Part shown: in pieces, positions 26,072 to 35,482 of the stretch
Position numbering within the stretch: position 1 is the stretch's first letter
Layout of the letters: the number at the start of each line of letters is the position of its first letter
Origin: Verrucomicrobiota bacterium
Lineage (GTDB): Bacteria; Verrucomicrobiota; Verrucomicrobiia; Limisphaerales; UBA11320
NCBI GenBank assembly: GCA_016199985.1
Contig: JACQFQ010000063.1
Coordinates: 31,266-95,265 of the forward strand
Length of the DNA stretch: 64,000 bases
Reading direction: 5' to 3'
Position numbers and translations under genes: made by a program
Notes under the pieces: generated by a model
What the model was told of the DNA's origin: nothing
Databases searched by the model: none
Seen by the model: only the letters and a program-made list of their open reading frames with translations

Positions 26072-27361
26072 ATGAAGGTCAAACAGGTCATTGCCACCGC
26101 GGCGATCATCGGGGTGGCTGTCTTGTTGGTCCTCGTCCTCAGGCGGCCCGGCGCAGGGGTTCGAGCGCCACTGCGTGAAGAGATCGGATCTCGACCGCTG
26201 AGCGAATCCACGACAAACCAAACGCGTCGCCCCAACCTCGAACAAGCATCCTCAGCAGCCAACCTTCACGGAGGACCCGCTCCGGGCGCGTCGGAGGCTG
26301 TTTTGAGCGATGGGATTCTTGGGAAGCTTTCCCGGATCGAGGGCGAGCGAGACCCATCGGCCAAGGAAGCCTTGCTCAGCGACCTGGTCGCCGCAATTCC
26401 CGCCGCTGAAGTCCCCAAGGTCATCGAGTCCTTGTGGAGCAAGCAGGTCTCCGCCGCCGGCCGCGAATTGAGAACCCGGCTGATCCGCCAATGGGGCGAA
26501 GGCAATCCACGGGCCGCGGCCGATTGGCTCTTGAGTCGGCCTGCGGGCGACCTCCGGGCGCAGGCGCTGGGCATCGTGGCTTCGAGCTGGGCCGGCAAGG
26601 ACCTGGGCGCCGCGGTTGAATGGACCAGCCAGCTGAGCTCCACGAGCGAGAGGCAGAGCGCGCTCATCCAGATTGGATACGAAGCCGGGCGGACCTCTCC
26701 TATCGAAGCGATGAAGCTGGCGGCGGGTATGCCGCAGAGCGTTGATCGAGACGACCTTCTTGCCCACGTGGCAAGTCAGTGGGCTGGCAAGGAACCCCAG
26801 GCCGCCGCCCAATGGGCTCACGAGATCCCGGACCTCGACATGCGCGCCCGGCTTCTCGGCAGCGTGATGGTCGCCTGGAGCGATCAAAACCCCGCCGAGG
26901 CCGCGCAGTTCGCGTCCCAATCGCTGAGCGCCGACGACTCGAAGGACGATATCGTGGTCGGGATCGTTCAGCGATGGACGCAGAAGGATCCCGAGACCGC
27001 GGCGCAATGGGTGGAGCAATTCCCCGAAGGGCGCGTCAGGGACGCGGCCTTGGAGAACCTCGTGCAGATTTGGTCGGACAAGGATTCGCAGAAAGTGGGA
27101 GACTGGCTGAACAGCCTTCCAGAAGGCGGATCTCGGGACACGTCGATTGCCGCGTATGCGCGGAAGCTGACGCCGATCGACCCACATCTCGCTGTCACCT
27201 GGGCGGAATCGATTGGCGAAGACAGCCTCCGCGCGAAGGAACTGCAGTCCGCGGGCGAGACCTGGATGCGGGCGGATTCCGCCGCGGCCTCGTCCTGGAT
27301 CACCAGCTCCAGCCTCCCCGATGCCGTCAAGGCGCGGCTACTGGCCAGCAAGCCGAAGTGA
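26072..27361 (+). CDS. Membrane-anchored or exported helical-repeat protein
   Basis: 429 residues. An N-terminal hydrophobic segment (VIATAAIIGVAVLLVLVL) is followed by a disordered linker to ~75. Residues ~110-425 are about nine helical repeats of some 31-34 residues with the pattern DPxxAAxWxxxLPxxxxRxxALxxIAxxW, for example GNPRAAADWLLSRP, KEPQAAAQWAHEIP and KDPETAAQWVEQFP. This resembles TPR/Sel1-like solenoids and is common as an unnamed family in Verrucomicrobiota. Protein binding is the likely role. No enzymatic motif is seen. Confidence 0.7.
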   Translation: MKVKQVIATAAIIGVAVLLVLVLRRPGAGVRAPLREEIGSRPLSESTTNQTRRPNLEQASSAANLHGGPAPGASEAVLSDGILGKLSRIEGERDPSAKEALLSDLVAAIPAAEVPKVIESLWSKQVSAAGRELRTRLIRQWGEGNPRAAADWLLSRPAGDLRAQALGIVASSWAGKDLGAAVEWTSQLSSTSERQSALIQIGYEAGRTSPIEAMKLAAGMPQSVDRDDLLAHVASQWAGKEPQAAAQWAHEIPDLDMRARLLGSVMVAWSDQNPAEAAQFASQSLSADDSKDDIVVGIVQRWTQKDPETAAQWVEQFPEGRVRDAALENLVQIWSDKDSQKVGDWLNSLPEGGSRDTSIAAYARKLTPIDPHLAVTWAESIGEDSLRAKELQSAGETWMRADSAAASSWITSSSLPDAVKARLLASKPK

Positions 27362-27573
27362 GCCGTCGGCCAATCCGGGGTCGTCGCTTGTCTCGTCGGC
27401 GGTCGCGTGATGGCGATAGGCGCGGCTTCACCCAGCGCCTGGGCGCATTCGCGACCTCGCTTGGGCACGCTGGGAGGCGTGTGTGGCCACGCATTATCTG
27501 GATCTCATTCCACACGCCTGAAACCGCCCCCCGCCGCCTGTGCCTGATCTTCTCCACGTGCTGTGATTGCCTG

Positions 27574-28134
27574 TCACTCTCTCGAACTGAGGCGACGATG
27601 AGAACTGCTGGCTTTCTTCTTGGTGGGTTTCATTTTCGAAGGTTTAGCTTTAGCCGTCTTCTTTGCCGCTCTCGCTTCCGCGATTTCCGCGAACACTTTT
27701 TCGATCCGGCGGATATAGGCATCCACCGGCAGGCTCGCGACGAATTGCCCGATGACTTCCAGAGGCACATCCTCAAGCTTCTTGAACCGCACGCAACCCC
27801 CGCCCATGTCGAACTTCTTGCCCGCATCCTTCCAAGCTTTCTCCAACCAGGCCTTCAACTTCGGATCGCCGTAACAGCACATCAAATGAAGAGCCATGTG
27901 GTTCTTTTGCGAACCCAAATTCACGAACGGCAACGGCGCCTTGGGATTGCACTGATACCCCTTGGGATAAATGGTGTGCGGCACCACGTATCCGATCATG
28001 CCGTAACTCATGCGCTCTTCGTACCCCTTGGGGAGATTCGCGAGGATGACGCCTCGCACCGCGTTAATTGCCTGACGCCGCTCCGCCGGCAGTTCCTTCA
28101 AATAATCCTGAACGGTCTTGGCGCTGCTTTGCAT
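27574..28134 (-). CDS. DUF1801 (YdhG-like) protein
   Basis: 186 residues. VQDYLKELPAERRQAINAVRGVI at the start and YEERMSYGMIGYVVP followed by VNLGSQKNHMALHLM are the DUF1801 hallmarks. The C-terminal 35 residues are Lys/Ala-rich. The family is small, cytosolic and of unknown biochemical role, with a fold like frataxin-related iron-binding proteins. ATG start. It is isolated from its neighbours by more than 200 bases on each side. Confidence 0.85.
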   Translation of the reverse strand: MQSSAKTVQDYLKELPAERRQAINAVRGVILANLPKGYEERMSYGMIGYVVPHTIYPKGYQCNPKAPLPFVNLGSQKNHMALHLMCCYGDPKLKAWLEKAWKDAGKKFDMGGGCVRFKKLEDVPLEVIGQFVASLPVDAYIRRIEKVFAEIAEARAAKKTAKAKPSKMKPTKKKASSSHRRLSSRE

Positions 28135-28439
28135 AATCCAATCAGCTTTACCCGCCTATCAACGAAAGCAACGAAATCCGATACAATCCGCGCCAAATCC
28201 ACGCAAACCCAATTGCGCCTTCCCAACCGAACTTGCAAAACCGGGTTGATTAAACGCGGGTATCACCGACCTATCGTCAACTGTTGCCACTCACGATTCC
28301 AACCCCACTCATCAGACGATCCCAGTGCCTCCCAGAGTGAAAATCTCGCCCTCCCATTTTTCTGAACTCTCAATACTCAACCCTCACCCATCAACGTTCC
28401 TCATCGATCCTCTAGCCCGCAAAACACTTTTCAGCCGTA
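28135..28439. other. Non-coding stretch
   Basis: About 300 bases of relatively AT-rich sequence between the DUF1801 gene and an integrase remnant. I see no gene or clear structure. Confidence 0.35.
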
Positions 28440-28685
28440 AGAGTCGTGCTCAGTCGATTTCGTCGGATCATTTCTGGCCATACTTGTTCACGGCCCATCG
28501 CATGGCTGCTTCTGCGCCGAAGAGGCGCCAACGGTCCTTGTAACTCGTCGAAACTGCTTGCCGCCCCTTTTGAGCAGCCCGTAATATCCTCCTGTCGTTT
28601 CGAGCCGGTATAGGTTTTCACCAACCTTGTGAAAGATGGGCTGTTCAGCCCTCGCCACCGTGGGTTCAGGATGATTCGAAGTCAT
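28440..28685 (-). pseudogene. Tyrosine recombinase N-terminal remnant
   Basis: From the ATG at 28685 the peptide contains GENLYRLETTGGYYGLLKRG followed by GKQFRR, a strong match to the start of verrucomicrobial tyrosine integrases (…YYALLKRGGKQFRRSLKT…). The frame then breaks; in another frame KDRWRLFGAEAAMRWAVNKYG continues to a stop near 28465. The catalytic domain is absent. It lies 80 bases from the tRNA at 28764, as expected for an element once integrated there. Similarity is from recall and should be confirmed. Confidence 0.5.
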
Positions 28686-28763
28686 GTCTGAGAAATGGGG
28701 TTACAAGTGAAAATGTGAACCGCCTTGATAAAATCTATAAGTTTTTATAGATAGCAGACTTGT

Positions 28764-28838
<75 letters not shown>

Positions 28839-28875
28839 GTTCTCTTTCCTTCGGTTCCTCGCGCCACAGTGGGCT

Positions 28876-29253
28876 TCAGAAGATCTCCACCAGATCCCCC
28901 GGCTGCACTTCGGGATCCTCGGCGCCCTGAGCCCAGCGCTGCATGTCGACCGTGTGGGTGACGCCTGCGCGAACAACCAAGATGCCGCGGGGAGGAAACA
29001 CGGAGTTGAAGTGCGCCGTGGCGATCGCCCTGCTGAGGGTCATTCCTGGCTGCCAGATGACGATGGGCGTCCGGACGTTTCCGCGAATCATCAGCGTCCC
29101 CTGATTCTGGTTCGCATTCTGGCTCTGCGCCGCCATGGCCTGCAGGCGGCCCATCTCCAGCGCGATTCGCGCCTCGCGCCTCGCCTTCGCCTTCGTGGTG
29201 CATCCTCCGGCCAGGACTCCGAGCGCGAGCAGCGCAATGAGGGCTCGAACCAT
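28876..29253 (-). CDS. Small lipoprotein with SLBB-like C-terminus
   Basis: 125 residues from the ATG at 29253. Lipobox LGVLAGGC with the cysteine near residue 17. A short helical, basic stretch rich in Ala/Gln follows. The last ~70 residues (RTPIVIWQPGMTLSRAIATA ... EDPEVQPGDLVEIF) resemble the SLBB/soluble-ligand beta-grasp segment of polysaccharide export proteins, ending with the typical PGDLVEI. It lies 32 bases after the MogA-like gene, so the two are probably in one transcript. Confidence 0.65.
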   Translation of the reverse strand: MVRALIALLALGVLAGGCTTKAKARREARIALEMGRLQAMAAQSQNANQNQGTLMIRGNVRTPIVIWQPGMTLSRAIATAHFNSVFPPRGILVVRAGVTHTVDMQRWAQGAEDPEVQPGDLVEIF

Positions 29254-29285
29254 TTGGGTTCTCTTCGAAGCCTTGCCGGTTGCGA

Positions 29286-29768
29286 TTAGCACGAGGTGGG
29301 AGTCTCCTGGAGGACCTCGACGCAATGGGGGATGGCGCCAACGACGAAGCTCAAGCACTCCACCGCGCCGCTGGGCTTGCCGGGGAGGCAGATGACGAGG
29401 GCCTGGTCGACCACGGCGGCGAGGCTCCGGGAGAGGATGGCGTTGCGCGTGATCTTCATGGATTCGGCGCGCATGATTTCCCCGAAGCCGGGGAGCTCGC
29501 GGGTGGCGATTTCGCGGACCGCCTCGGGCGTCACGTCGCGCAGGGCCACGCCGGTGCCGCCCGTGGAGAGAATCAACGCGCATCCCTGACGGGCCTGCTC
29601 CCGGATGGCCCGCTGGATCTCGCGGCGCTCGTCGGGCACCAGGGCTTCAGCCGCCACATTCCATCCGTATTCCGCCGCGGCTTTCTTCAGCGCGGGACCG
29701 CCGAGATCGTCATACTCGCCGCGAGACGCGCGATCGGAGATGGTGATGACGCCGACATTGATTGCCAT
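29286..29768 (-). CDS. mogA: MogA/MoaB-type molybdopterin adenylyltransferase
   Basis: 160 residues. GVITISDRASRGEYDDLGGP at the start, LILSTGGTGVALRDVTPEA (about 86-104) and LPGKPSGAVECL are the conserved MogA/MoaB motifs. The enzyme adenylates molybdopterin before metal insertion. No other moa or moe gene is nearby. ATG start. Whether it is MogA or MoaB cannot be separated here. Confidence 0.88.
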   Translation of the reverse strand: MAINVGVITISDRASRGEYDDLGGPALKKAAAEYGWNVAAEALVPDERREIQRAIREQARQGCALILSTGGTGVALRDVTPEAVREIATRELPGFGEIMRAESMKITRNAILSRSLAAVVDQALVICLPGKPSGAVECLSFVVGAIPHCVEVLQETPTSC

Positions 29769-29813
29769 GCCGGCGAGTATTCGAAAACGAGGCGGGGAAC
29801 GGAAGTCCCGAGT

Positions 29814-31901
29814 TCAGAAGGACACGTTTTTGTCCGCGCCCGGGACGTTCGCGGGACGGCTGAATCGTCCGCGCCGCGTTTGCTCCTCCAGGTAGGCGAA
29901 CAGCTTTTCCTGCGGCAGGGGCTTCGAGTAGTAGTAGCCCTGGATCTTTTGCGTGCCCATCTCCCGCAGGATGTTCACTTCCTCCTCTTGCTCCGCTCCC
30001 TCGGCCACGACCGTGAGGCCGAGCGTCAATCCCATCTCCACGATCGCCTGCACGATCCTGCGGCCCTGGGGCGTGTTCATTTTGCGGATCAGGCCGCCGT
30101 AGATTTTCAACTCGTGAAACGGAATCTCGCCGACAAGATCGAACGAGCTGTAGCCGGACCCGAAATCGTCCAGCGACAGCCGGAACCCCGCCGCGATCAT
30201 CGCTTCGATGCGCTGCCGCCCGAGAGCGTGGCCGAGGATCGATTGGCGCTCCGTCACCTCGAAGATGACGCGGTCGTGAGGCAGTTGGAATTCATCGACC
30301 ATTCGATACAGGTCGGTGAGGAAGTGGGTTTCGACGAGCTGCCGCTTCGAAAGGTTGAGCGACAGGGTCAGATCGTAGCCGCGACTCCGCCAGTCGCGCA
30401 TGGTCTCGAGGCTTTTGCGCATCACGACGCGGCTCAGTGGAATGATCAGCCCTTTGGCCTCGGCGAGCGGGATGAACTCGTCGGGCGGGATGTAGCCCAA
30501 CTCCGGATCGACCCAGCGCGCGAGGGACTCCACGCCCGCAGGACGCTGGTTCACGACGTCCCAGACGGGTTGGAAATACGCGGTCAAGCGAGACTCGTCA
30601 ATTGCCGCGGTGAGGCGCTGGATCATGTGCTGCGTGCTCTGGAGGATCTTCGACTCGCCCAGGTATTCGCGCCAGCAGTCGCGTCCATCGGCCTTCGCCT
30701 GGTAGAGCGCCTGGTCGGCCTTCTGCAGCAGGGTCTCGCCCGATGGCGCGTCGTCTGGAAACACCGCGAACCCCATGCTTAAGGTGAATTTGGGAAGGTC
30801 GGAGCTGCCGAGCCCTTCCTTCACCGTCTGGATGAGGCGCTCGCAGATGGGACGCATTTGCGACCGGTGTTGGAGCTCGCTGATCAGGATCACCAGCTCG
30901 TCGCCGCCCCATCGACACACGCAGTCGCGGGACTTTAGATGATCGCGCAGGGTATGCCCGACATGGATGAGCGCCTGATCGCCCACCTTGTGTCCGTAGC
31001 TGTCGTTGATGTCCTTGAAATTGTCGATGTCGACCAGCACCAACGCGAGCTTCTTGCCGTCCTGCGTTGCTTTCTGCAGGAGCTCGGGGAGCCGCTGCTC
31101 CAGGAGCACGCGATTGCCGATGCCGGTGAGCGCGTCCTGCAGGGACTGCATCACCGCGCGGTTGCGCATGGCGATGAGGTCGGTCTCCGCGCGTTTGCGC
31201 GCGGTGATGTCGTGCCCGTAGAGATAAATCAATCCGTCCTCGGACACTGAGGTGACCGCGAACGAATAGGTGCGGTTGTCGCAGTAAAGCTCGGCCTCGC
31301 TCACCGCTTGCTCCCCGCGAGCAACGGTCGCGAGCAACGGAAGAAGCGAGTCCGGAAGAGCGCCCCCCACGTCCGCTTTCCACAGCCGGAGGAGGGAAAG
31401 GCTGGCCTGGTTGGCGTAGGTGATCGCGCCGTCGCGATTGGCTTGGAGGATCGGATTGGGATTGTCCGCGGGAAAGTGGGCGAGCGAGCGGATTTTGGCC
31501 TCCGTCTCCCAGCGTTGTCGGACGATTCGCTCCGCCACGCGCAGCCGCATGTGTAGATCTTCCCTGCGAAAGGGCTTGGCGAGGAAGTCGTCCACGCCAT
31601 GGTCCATGGCCTTGTGATAGTTCGTTTCGCTGGAGTTCGCGGTCAGCAGGATGAAGTAGGTGTAGTAGGGCAGATCCAGGGCCCGCACCCTGCGGCAAAA
31701 CTCCAACCCGTCCATCTGGGGCATCATCCAATCGCTGATGATGATGGGAGGCTGGATCTTCTCGAACCATTCCAGCGCCTGGTGGCCGTTCACGAATCCA
31801 TGCGCTTCGTAGCCGAGGTTTTGAAGGGTTCGTCCCAGGAGCTTGGCGGAAACCGCGTCATCCTCGGCGTACAGAATGGTCAGTGGCTTGGATCCTTCCA
31901 C
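29814..31901 (-). CDS. Response regulator with PAS, GGDEF and EAL domains
   Basis: 695 residues, GTG start. REC domain 8-125 with phospho-acceptor D57 (ISDWMMPQMDG); PAS-like about 145-255; GGDEF about 270-430 with RWGGDEL, so cyclase activity is plausible; EAL about 445-690. The EAL domain has ESL in place of EAL, keeps EVTERQ, DDFGSGYSS and VVAEGAEQ, but has KIYGG where KID is expected, losing an Asp. It probably links a two-component input to cyclic-di-GMP turnover. No sensor kinase is adjacent. Confidence 0.92.
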   Translation of the reverse strand: MEGSKPLTILYAEDDAVSAKLLGRTLQNLGYEAHGFVNGHQALEWFEKIQPPIIISDWMMPQMDGLEFCRRVRALDLPYYTYFILLTANSSETNYHKAMDHGVDDFLAKPFRREDLHMRLRVAERIVRQRWETEAKIRSLAHFPADNPNPILQANRDGAITYANQASLSLLRLWKADVGGALPDSLLPLLATVARGEQAVSEAELYCDNRTYSFAVTSVSEDGLIYLYGHDITARKRAETDLIAMRNRAVMQSLQDALTGIGNRVLLEQRLPELLQKATQDGKKLALVLVDIDNFKDINDSYGHKVGDQALIHVGHTLRDHLKSRDCVCRWGGDELVILISELQHRSQMRPICERLIQTVKEGLGSSDLPKFTLSMGFAVFPDDAPSGETLLQKADQALYQAKADGRDCWREYLGESKILQSTQHMIQRLTAAIDESRLTAYFQPVWDVVNQRPAGVESLARWVDPELGYIPPDEFIPLAEAKGLIIPLSRVVMRKSLETMRDWRSRGYDLTLSLNLSKRQLVETHFLTDLYRMVDEFQLPHDRVIFEVTERQSILGHALGRQRIEAMIAAGFRLSLDDFGSGYSSFDLVGEIPFHELKIYGGLIRKMNTPQGRRIVQAIVEMGLTLGLTVVAEGAEQEEEVNILREMGTQKIQGYYYSKPLPQEKLFAYLEEQTRRGRFSRPANVPGADKNVSF

Positions 31902-31971
31902 GAAGCCATTATCGGCGAGGGCGGGCTTTACTTGACGGGAGCGGCCGGCTCGTGGACGCGGTGTTGTTCGC

Positions 31972-32505
31972 CTACCACGCCACAGGGACGGAGAGCGCCT
32001 TGCCGAAGCGATTGACGTAATGCAGCTGTCGATGCGCCGCGCCGTACTCGTGGACGAGGCGCGTGATCTTGACGTCGAAGCAGCAATACTCCGCGATCTC
32101 CATCAGCTTTCCCTCCTTGAACCACTTGAGCGCCTGGAGGCCTTCGGAGGTTTTTTCGACTCCCAGCGTGGCCTGTGCGATCGCGTCCAGGGAGAGCCGG
32201 TGCTGGAGCGTTTTCTGAAGCTCAACGAGCATGTCGAGAGAGGGCACCTGGGTGAGATCCAGGACGGTGTATCCATGGAGCACCTCGTAATCGAAGCGGA
32301 TGTGGTTGTAACCCACCACCAGGTCCGCGCGCTGGAGTTCGCGGATGAGCTCATCCACGTCCGGCTCTCCATAGATGCGATAGTCGCCTCGTCCGGTGCT
32401 GTACGTGACGCCGATGCTCATCCGCATGTCGCGGATCTTGTCCCAGCCCCCCACCTCGTCGGCCGACTTCTGGGTTTCGAGATCGAAATAGACGATGTTC
32501 TTCAT
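31972..32505 (-). CDS. DEDD-type 3'-5' exonuclease (RNase H-like)
   Basis: 177 residues. Exo I FDLET (residues 7-11), Exo II region VVGYNHIRFDYEVL and Exo III YCCFDVKIT give the DEDD acid residues. The family includes YprB-like ribonuclease H-fold exonucleases and helicase-associated nucleases; here there is no helicase part. The start abuts the stop of the upstream zinc-ribbon gene with no gap (32505/32506). Confidence 0.8.
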   Translation of the reverse strand: MKNIVYFDLETQKSADEVGGWDKIRDMRMSIGVTYSTGRGDYRIYGEPDVDELIRELQRADLVVGYNHIRFDYEVLHGYTVLDLTQVPSLDMLVELQKTLQHRLSLDAIAQATLGVEKTSEGLQALKWFKEGKLMEIAEYCCFDVKITRLVHEYGAAHRQLHYVNRFGKALSVPVAW

Positions 32506-32805
32506 TCAGTCCCCAAAGATCCGCTTGAACTGGTCCCGCGCCTTCTCCTCGCGCGCGTCCGTCCGGGCGCCGCCCCACTCTCTGCGGATAAAGTCAAAAT
32601 ACTCGCAAAAGTTCGCCATGTGCTTGTCCTGGACGGCGTCCGCTCGCCGATCGCGGCATTGGTAGGCGGACTTGAGATCGTAGCTCACGCAGTTGAGGCA
32701 GACCTTCATGTCCGAGCCGCACTGATGGCAGCTGTCATTCCGTCCAGGCAGAGCGCTGAGCGGCCAATCCCATCCGCACTTGTGACAATGTTTGCTGAGC
32801 GCCAT
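32506..32805 (-). CDS. Zinc-ribbon protein
   Basis: 99 residues. Four CxxC-type pairs suit one or two zinc ribbons: CHKC near 7-10, CHQC near 26-29, CLNC near 36-39, plus later single Cys residues. The C-terminal half is charged (AREEKARDQFKRIFGD). Function unknown. It is immediately upstream of, and probably coupled to, the DEDD exonuclease, which hints at nucleic-acid binding; this is inference. Confidence 0.7.
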   Translation of the reverse strand: MALSKHCHKCGWDWPLSALPGRNDSCHQCGSDMKVCLNCVSYDLKSAYQCRDRRADAVQDKHMANFCEYFDFIRREWGGARTDAREEKARDQFKRIFGD

Positions 32806-32897
32806 AGGGTGTCGCGTTGATCAGGGGACCCTAGGGCGCCAAAACGTTTTGAAAAGGACGGAGTGAGCCCCCGTCGCGGCGTCGAGGGTTTGGCGCC

Positions 32898-32911
32898 AAT
32901 CGCGCGATTGC
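32898..32911. promoter_or_regulatory. 14-base palindrome before gdhA
   Basis: CAATCGCGCGATTG is a perfect palindrome ending about 31 bases before the gdhA GTG. It may be an operator; the GC-rich context makes chance occurrence possible. Confidence 0.25.
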
Positions 32912-32942
32912 GCGACGCCTGAGTCTCACTATTCTCCGGCGC

Positions 32943-34199
32943 GTGAACATTTACGATCACCCCACGTTTCACATGGCCTGCCAGCAGTTCGATCAGGTGG
33001 CGGACTACCTTGAGATGCCCGCAGCCCAACGGGACCGCATCAAGTACCCCAAGCGATCCATGATCGTCGCGCTTCCCATCCAGTTGGACAACGGACTGGT
33101 GCGCGTCTTTTCGGGCTACCGCGTTCAGCACCATCTCACCCTCGGCCCCACCAAGGGCGGACTTCGCTATCACCCCGACGTCGCGCTGGGCGAGGTCGCG
33201 GCGCTGGCCATGTGGATGAGTTGGAAATGCGCGCTCACCGGTTTGCCCTACGGCGGGGCCAAGGGAGGCATCGCTTGCGATCCCCGGAACATGAGCGATG
33301 GGGAGCTTGAGCGGCTGACGAGGCGGTTCACGCAGGAGATGATCCCCTTCATCGGACCCCAGGTGGACATCATGGCGCCCGATGTGGGCACGAGCGAGCA
33401 GACCATGGCCTGGATGATGGACAGCTACTCCATGCATATGGGCTACGCCACGCCGAGCATTGTGACGGGGAAGCCGGTGGGCATCGGAGGCTCCCTCGGA
33501 CGGCGCGAGGCGACGGGACGAGGGGTCGCCTACCTCGTCAGTCGGGCGATGGACACCCTGGGAATCACCGCCAGTCAGTCCACGGCCGTCGTGCAGGGCT
33601 TCGGAAACGTGGGCTCCGTGGCCGCGCACTCGCTGGCGAAGTACGGCGTTCGAGTGATCGGCGTGAGCGATGTGAAGGGCGGTGTGGTTAATCTCAAAGG
33701 CCTCGACATTGAGGCGCTCGATCAATACGCGCGGGAGCATAGAACTCTCCTGGGCTTTCCGGGCGCGGACGCGATTTCCAACGACGATCTGCTGACCACT
33801 CGCTGCGACATCCTGGTTCCCGCGGCGATGGAGCGGCAGATCACGGCCGCCAACGCGGGTCGGATTCAATGTCGCATTCTGGCGGAAGCGGCCAACGGCC
33901 CCACCACGCCGGAAGCGGACGCCTTGATCGCGCAGAAACCGGAGATCTTCGTGATCCCCGATATCCTGTGCAACGCCGGCGGTGTTGTCGTCTCGTACTT
34001 CGAGTGGGTGCAGGATCTCCAGAGCTTTTTTTGGACGGAGAGCGAAGTCATGGACAAGCTCTTTCGGATTCTCGAGGGAGCGTTCACCCAAACGCTCGCT
34101 CTGGCTCGCAAGGAGGCCATCCCGATGAGGCTTGCCGCGTTGAGCCTCGGCGTGAAGCGCGTCCAAGAAGGCAAGCGCCTCCGCGGGCTGTTCCCCTGA
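32943..34199 (+). CDS. gdhA: Glutamate dehydrogenase
   Basis: 418 residues, the usual size for hexameric Glu/Leu dehydrogenases. The catalytic lysine K107 is in LPYGGAKGGI; GPTKGGLRYHP forms the substrate site and VVQGFGNVGS the NAD(P) Rossmann motif. It interconverts glutamate and 2-oxoglutarate plus ammonia. GTG start at 32943. The 120-base upstream region carries a palindrome (32898-32911). Confidence 0.93.
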   Translation: MNIYDHPTFHMACQQFDQVADYLEMPAAQRDRIKYPKRSMIVALPIQLDNGLVRVFSGYRVQHHLTLGPTKGGLRYHPDVALGEVAALAMWMSWKCALTGLPYGGAKGGIACDPRNMSDGELERLTRRFTQEMIPFIGPQVDIMAPDVGTSEQTMAWMMDSYSMHMGYATPSIVTGKPVGIGGSLGRREATGRGVAYLVSRAMDTLGITASQSTAVVQGFGNVGSVAAHSLAKYGVRVIGVSDVKGGVVNLKGLDIEALDQYAREHRTLLGFPGADAISNDDLLTTRCDILVPAAMERQITAANAGRIQCRILAEAANGPTTPEADALIAQKPEIFVIPDILCNAGGVVVSYFEWVQDLQSFFWTESEVMDKLFRILEGAFTQTLALARKEAIPMRLAALSLGVKRVQEGKRLRGLFP

Positions 34200-34294
34200 C
34201 CCGTGGTCCTGGCGAAGCCCTCCTCGTCTTCGAGGCGTCTCCAAAACTCCGCAGAAGCGCGCGACTCATCGCGCGTTTCTCGGGAGCGCGGTGA

Positions 34295-35482
34295 TTGACC
34301 CCAAAGCTATGGATGCGCCGTTTTCCCATTCTCCCCTACGCCTCAAGACTCAGTATCGACAGCGTCGAAAAGCATCCCTGGGGTCTCCGCCTCGGACGAT
34401 CCAAAGTGATGCCAACCCACGCTTCGTCGCTCCAGGCCTGCCCGGAAGGCTCGCGCCTGAGCCTCTGGCGCGCCCTCAGGGTTTTTTCCCATGGGGTGTG
34501 TCCCCGCCATAATCTCAAGGACCTGGTAAACCGGGCGAAGTTCGTCGTCCGAGGCCTCTCATCCCCGAAGGCCACTCAAGCCTGGTTCGAATTGATTGCA
34601 ACACCGGCGCTCGCCGTCATCCCCAGGGCTCATCCGCACATCTTCAGCAAAATTCATCGTCCTTATCTGCACCGCCACGTTGAGATCGCCGAGCGCATGT
34701 GGCTGCTGGATGAGCACTATCGATTTCTGTTGAGCGAGTTCTCGGCCGCAGGCATTCGCGGCGTGTATTCTCCGGCGGGGTTCTCTTTGGCGTCCTGGGA
34801 GATGGAAGACGTTGGACCGTTGAGCTTACGGCTCCACTATTCCGATCACCTTGAGAAGGAAGGGGAGCTGGCGCTGGGGTTATTTGATGAGACTCGCGGT
34901 GTTTGCGCTTTTCGCGTCGCGTTCCTGGCGTCGGCCTTCGACCCTCGCCCCCGCGAGCTGTTCATCGGCGGCATCCAGGGAAGGCAGCGCGTGGCCACGC
35001 GAGAATGGGTTGTGTCGATCACTCGAGGGATGCATGGACTTCGCCCGAAGGCTCTGTTGCTCCTCGCTCTTCAGACCCTCGCCCAGGAGTGGGGGATGCA
35101 GAGAATCCTGGCGGTGTCGGACGACGCGCATGTTTACCGACACTGGAGCGGTCGACGCGTGATCCCGGCAAGCTACGACTCATTTTGGGTCGAGTCCGGG
35201 GGCGAACGCGTATCCCCTGTCGCGTTCTCGCTGCCCCTGCGCGCCCATCCACGCATTCTCGCCGATGTAAAGCCCAACAAGCGGACGATGTATCGCCGTC
35301 GCTACGGGATGCTGGACGCATTGTCCACCCAGATCCGCGTCTCGATGCAGTTCGCGTCCCCTGGCGCTCTTCATTGCCCGCGACCGCCTGAGTCTCCCGG
35401 ATTCTCGATTCCATTGGAGCCGCCGCTGGTTTTCGCGCGTTCAAATCTGCTTGTCCCGGATCCGCGCGATCCCGTCAGTTGA
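34295..35482 (+). CDS. VirK/YbjX-family (DUF535) protein
   Basis: 395 residues from a TTG at 34295, chosen because GGGAG sits 8 bases upstream; an ATG at 34313 is the alternative. PHIFSKIHRPYLHRH, LHYSDHLEKEGELALGLF and FIGGIQGRQRVATRE match the VirK/YbjX family, known in Gram-negative bacteria and linked to envelope integrity or virulence in enterics, with no established reaction. SDDAHVYRHW near 275 is also conserved. No signal peptide. Not obviously linked to gdhA. Confidence 0.75.
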   Translation: MTPKLWMRRFPILPYASRLSIDSVEKHPWGLRLGRSKVMPTHASSLQACPEGSRLSLWRALRVFSHGVCPRHNLKDLVNRAKFVVRGLSSPKATQAWFELIATPALAVIPRAHPHIFSKIHRPYLHRHVEIAERMWLLDEHYRFLLSEFSAAGIRGVYSPAGFSLASWEMEDVGPLSLRLHYSDHLEKEGELALGLFDETRGVCAFRVAFLASAFDPRPRELFIGGIQGRQRVATREWVVSITRGMHGLRPKALLLLALQTLAQEWGMQRILAVSDDAHVYRHWSGRRVIPASYDSFWVESGGERVSPVAFSLPLRAHPRILADVKPNKRTMYRRRYGMLDALSTQIRVSMQFASPGALHCPRPPESPGFSIPLEPPLVFARSNLLVPDPRDPVS

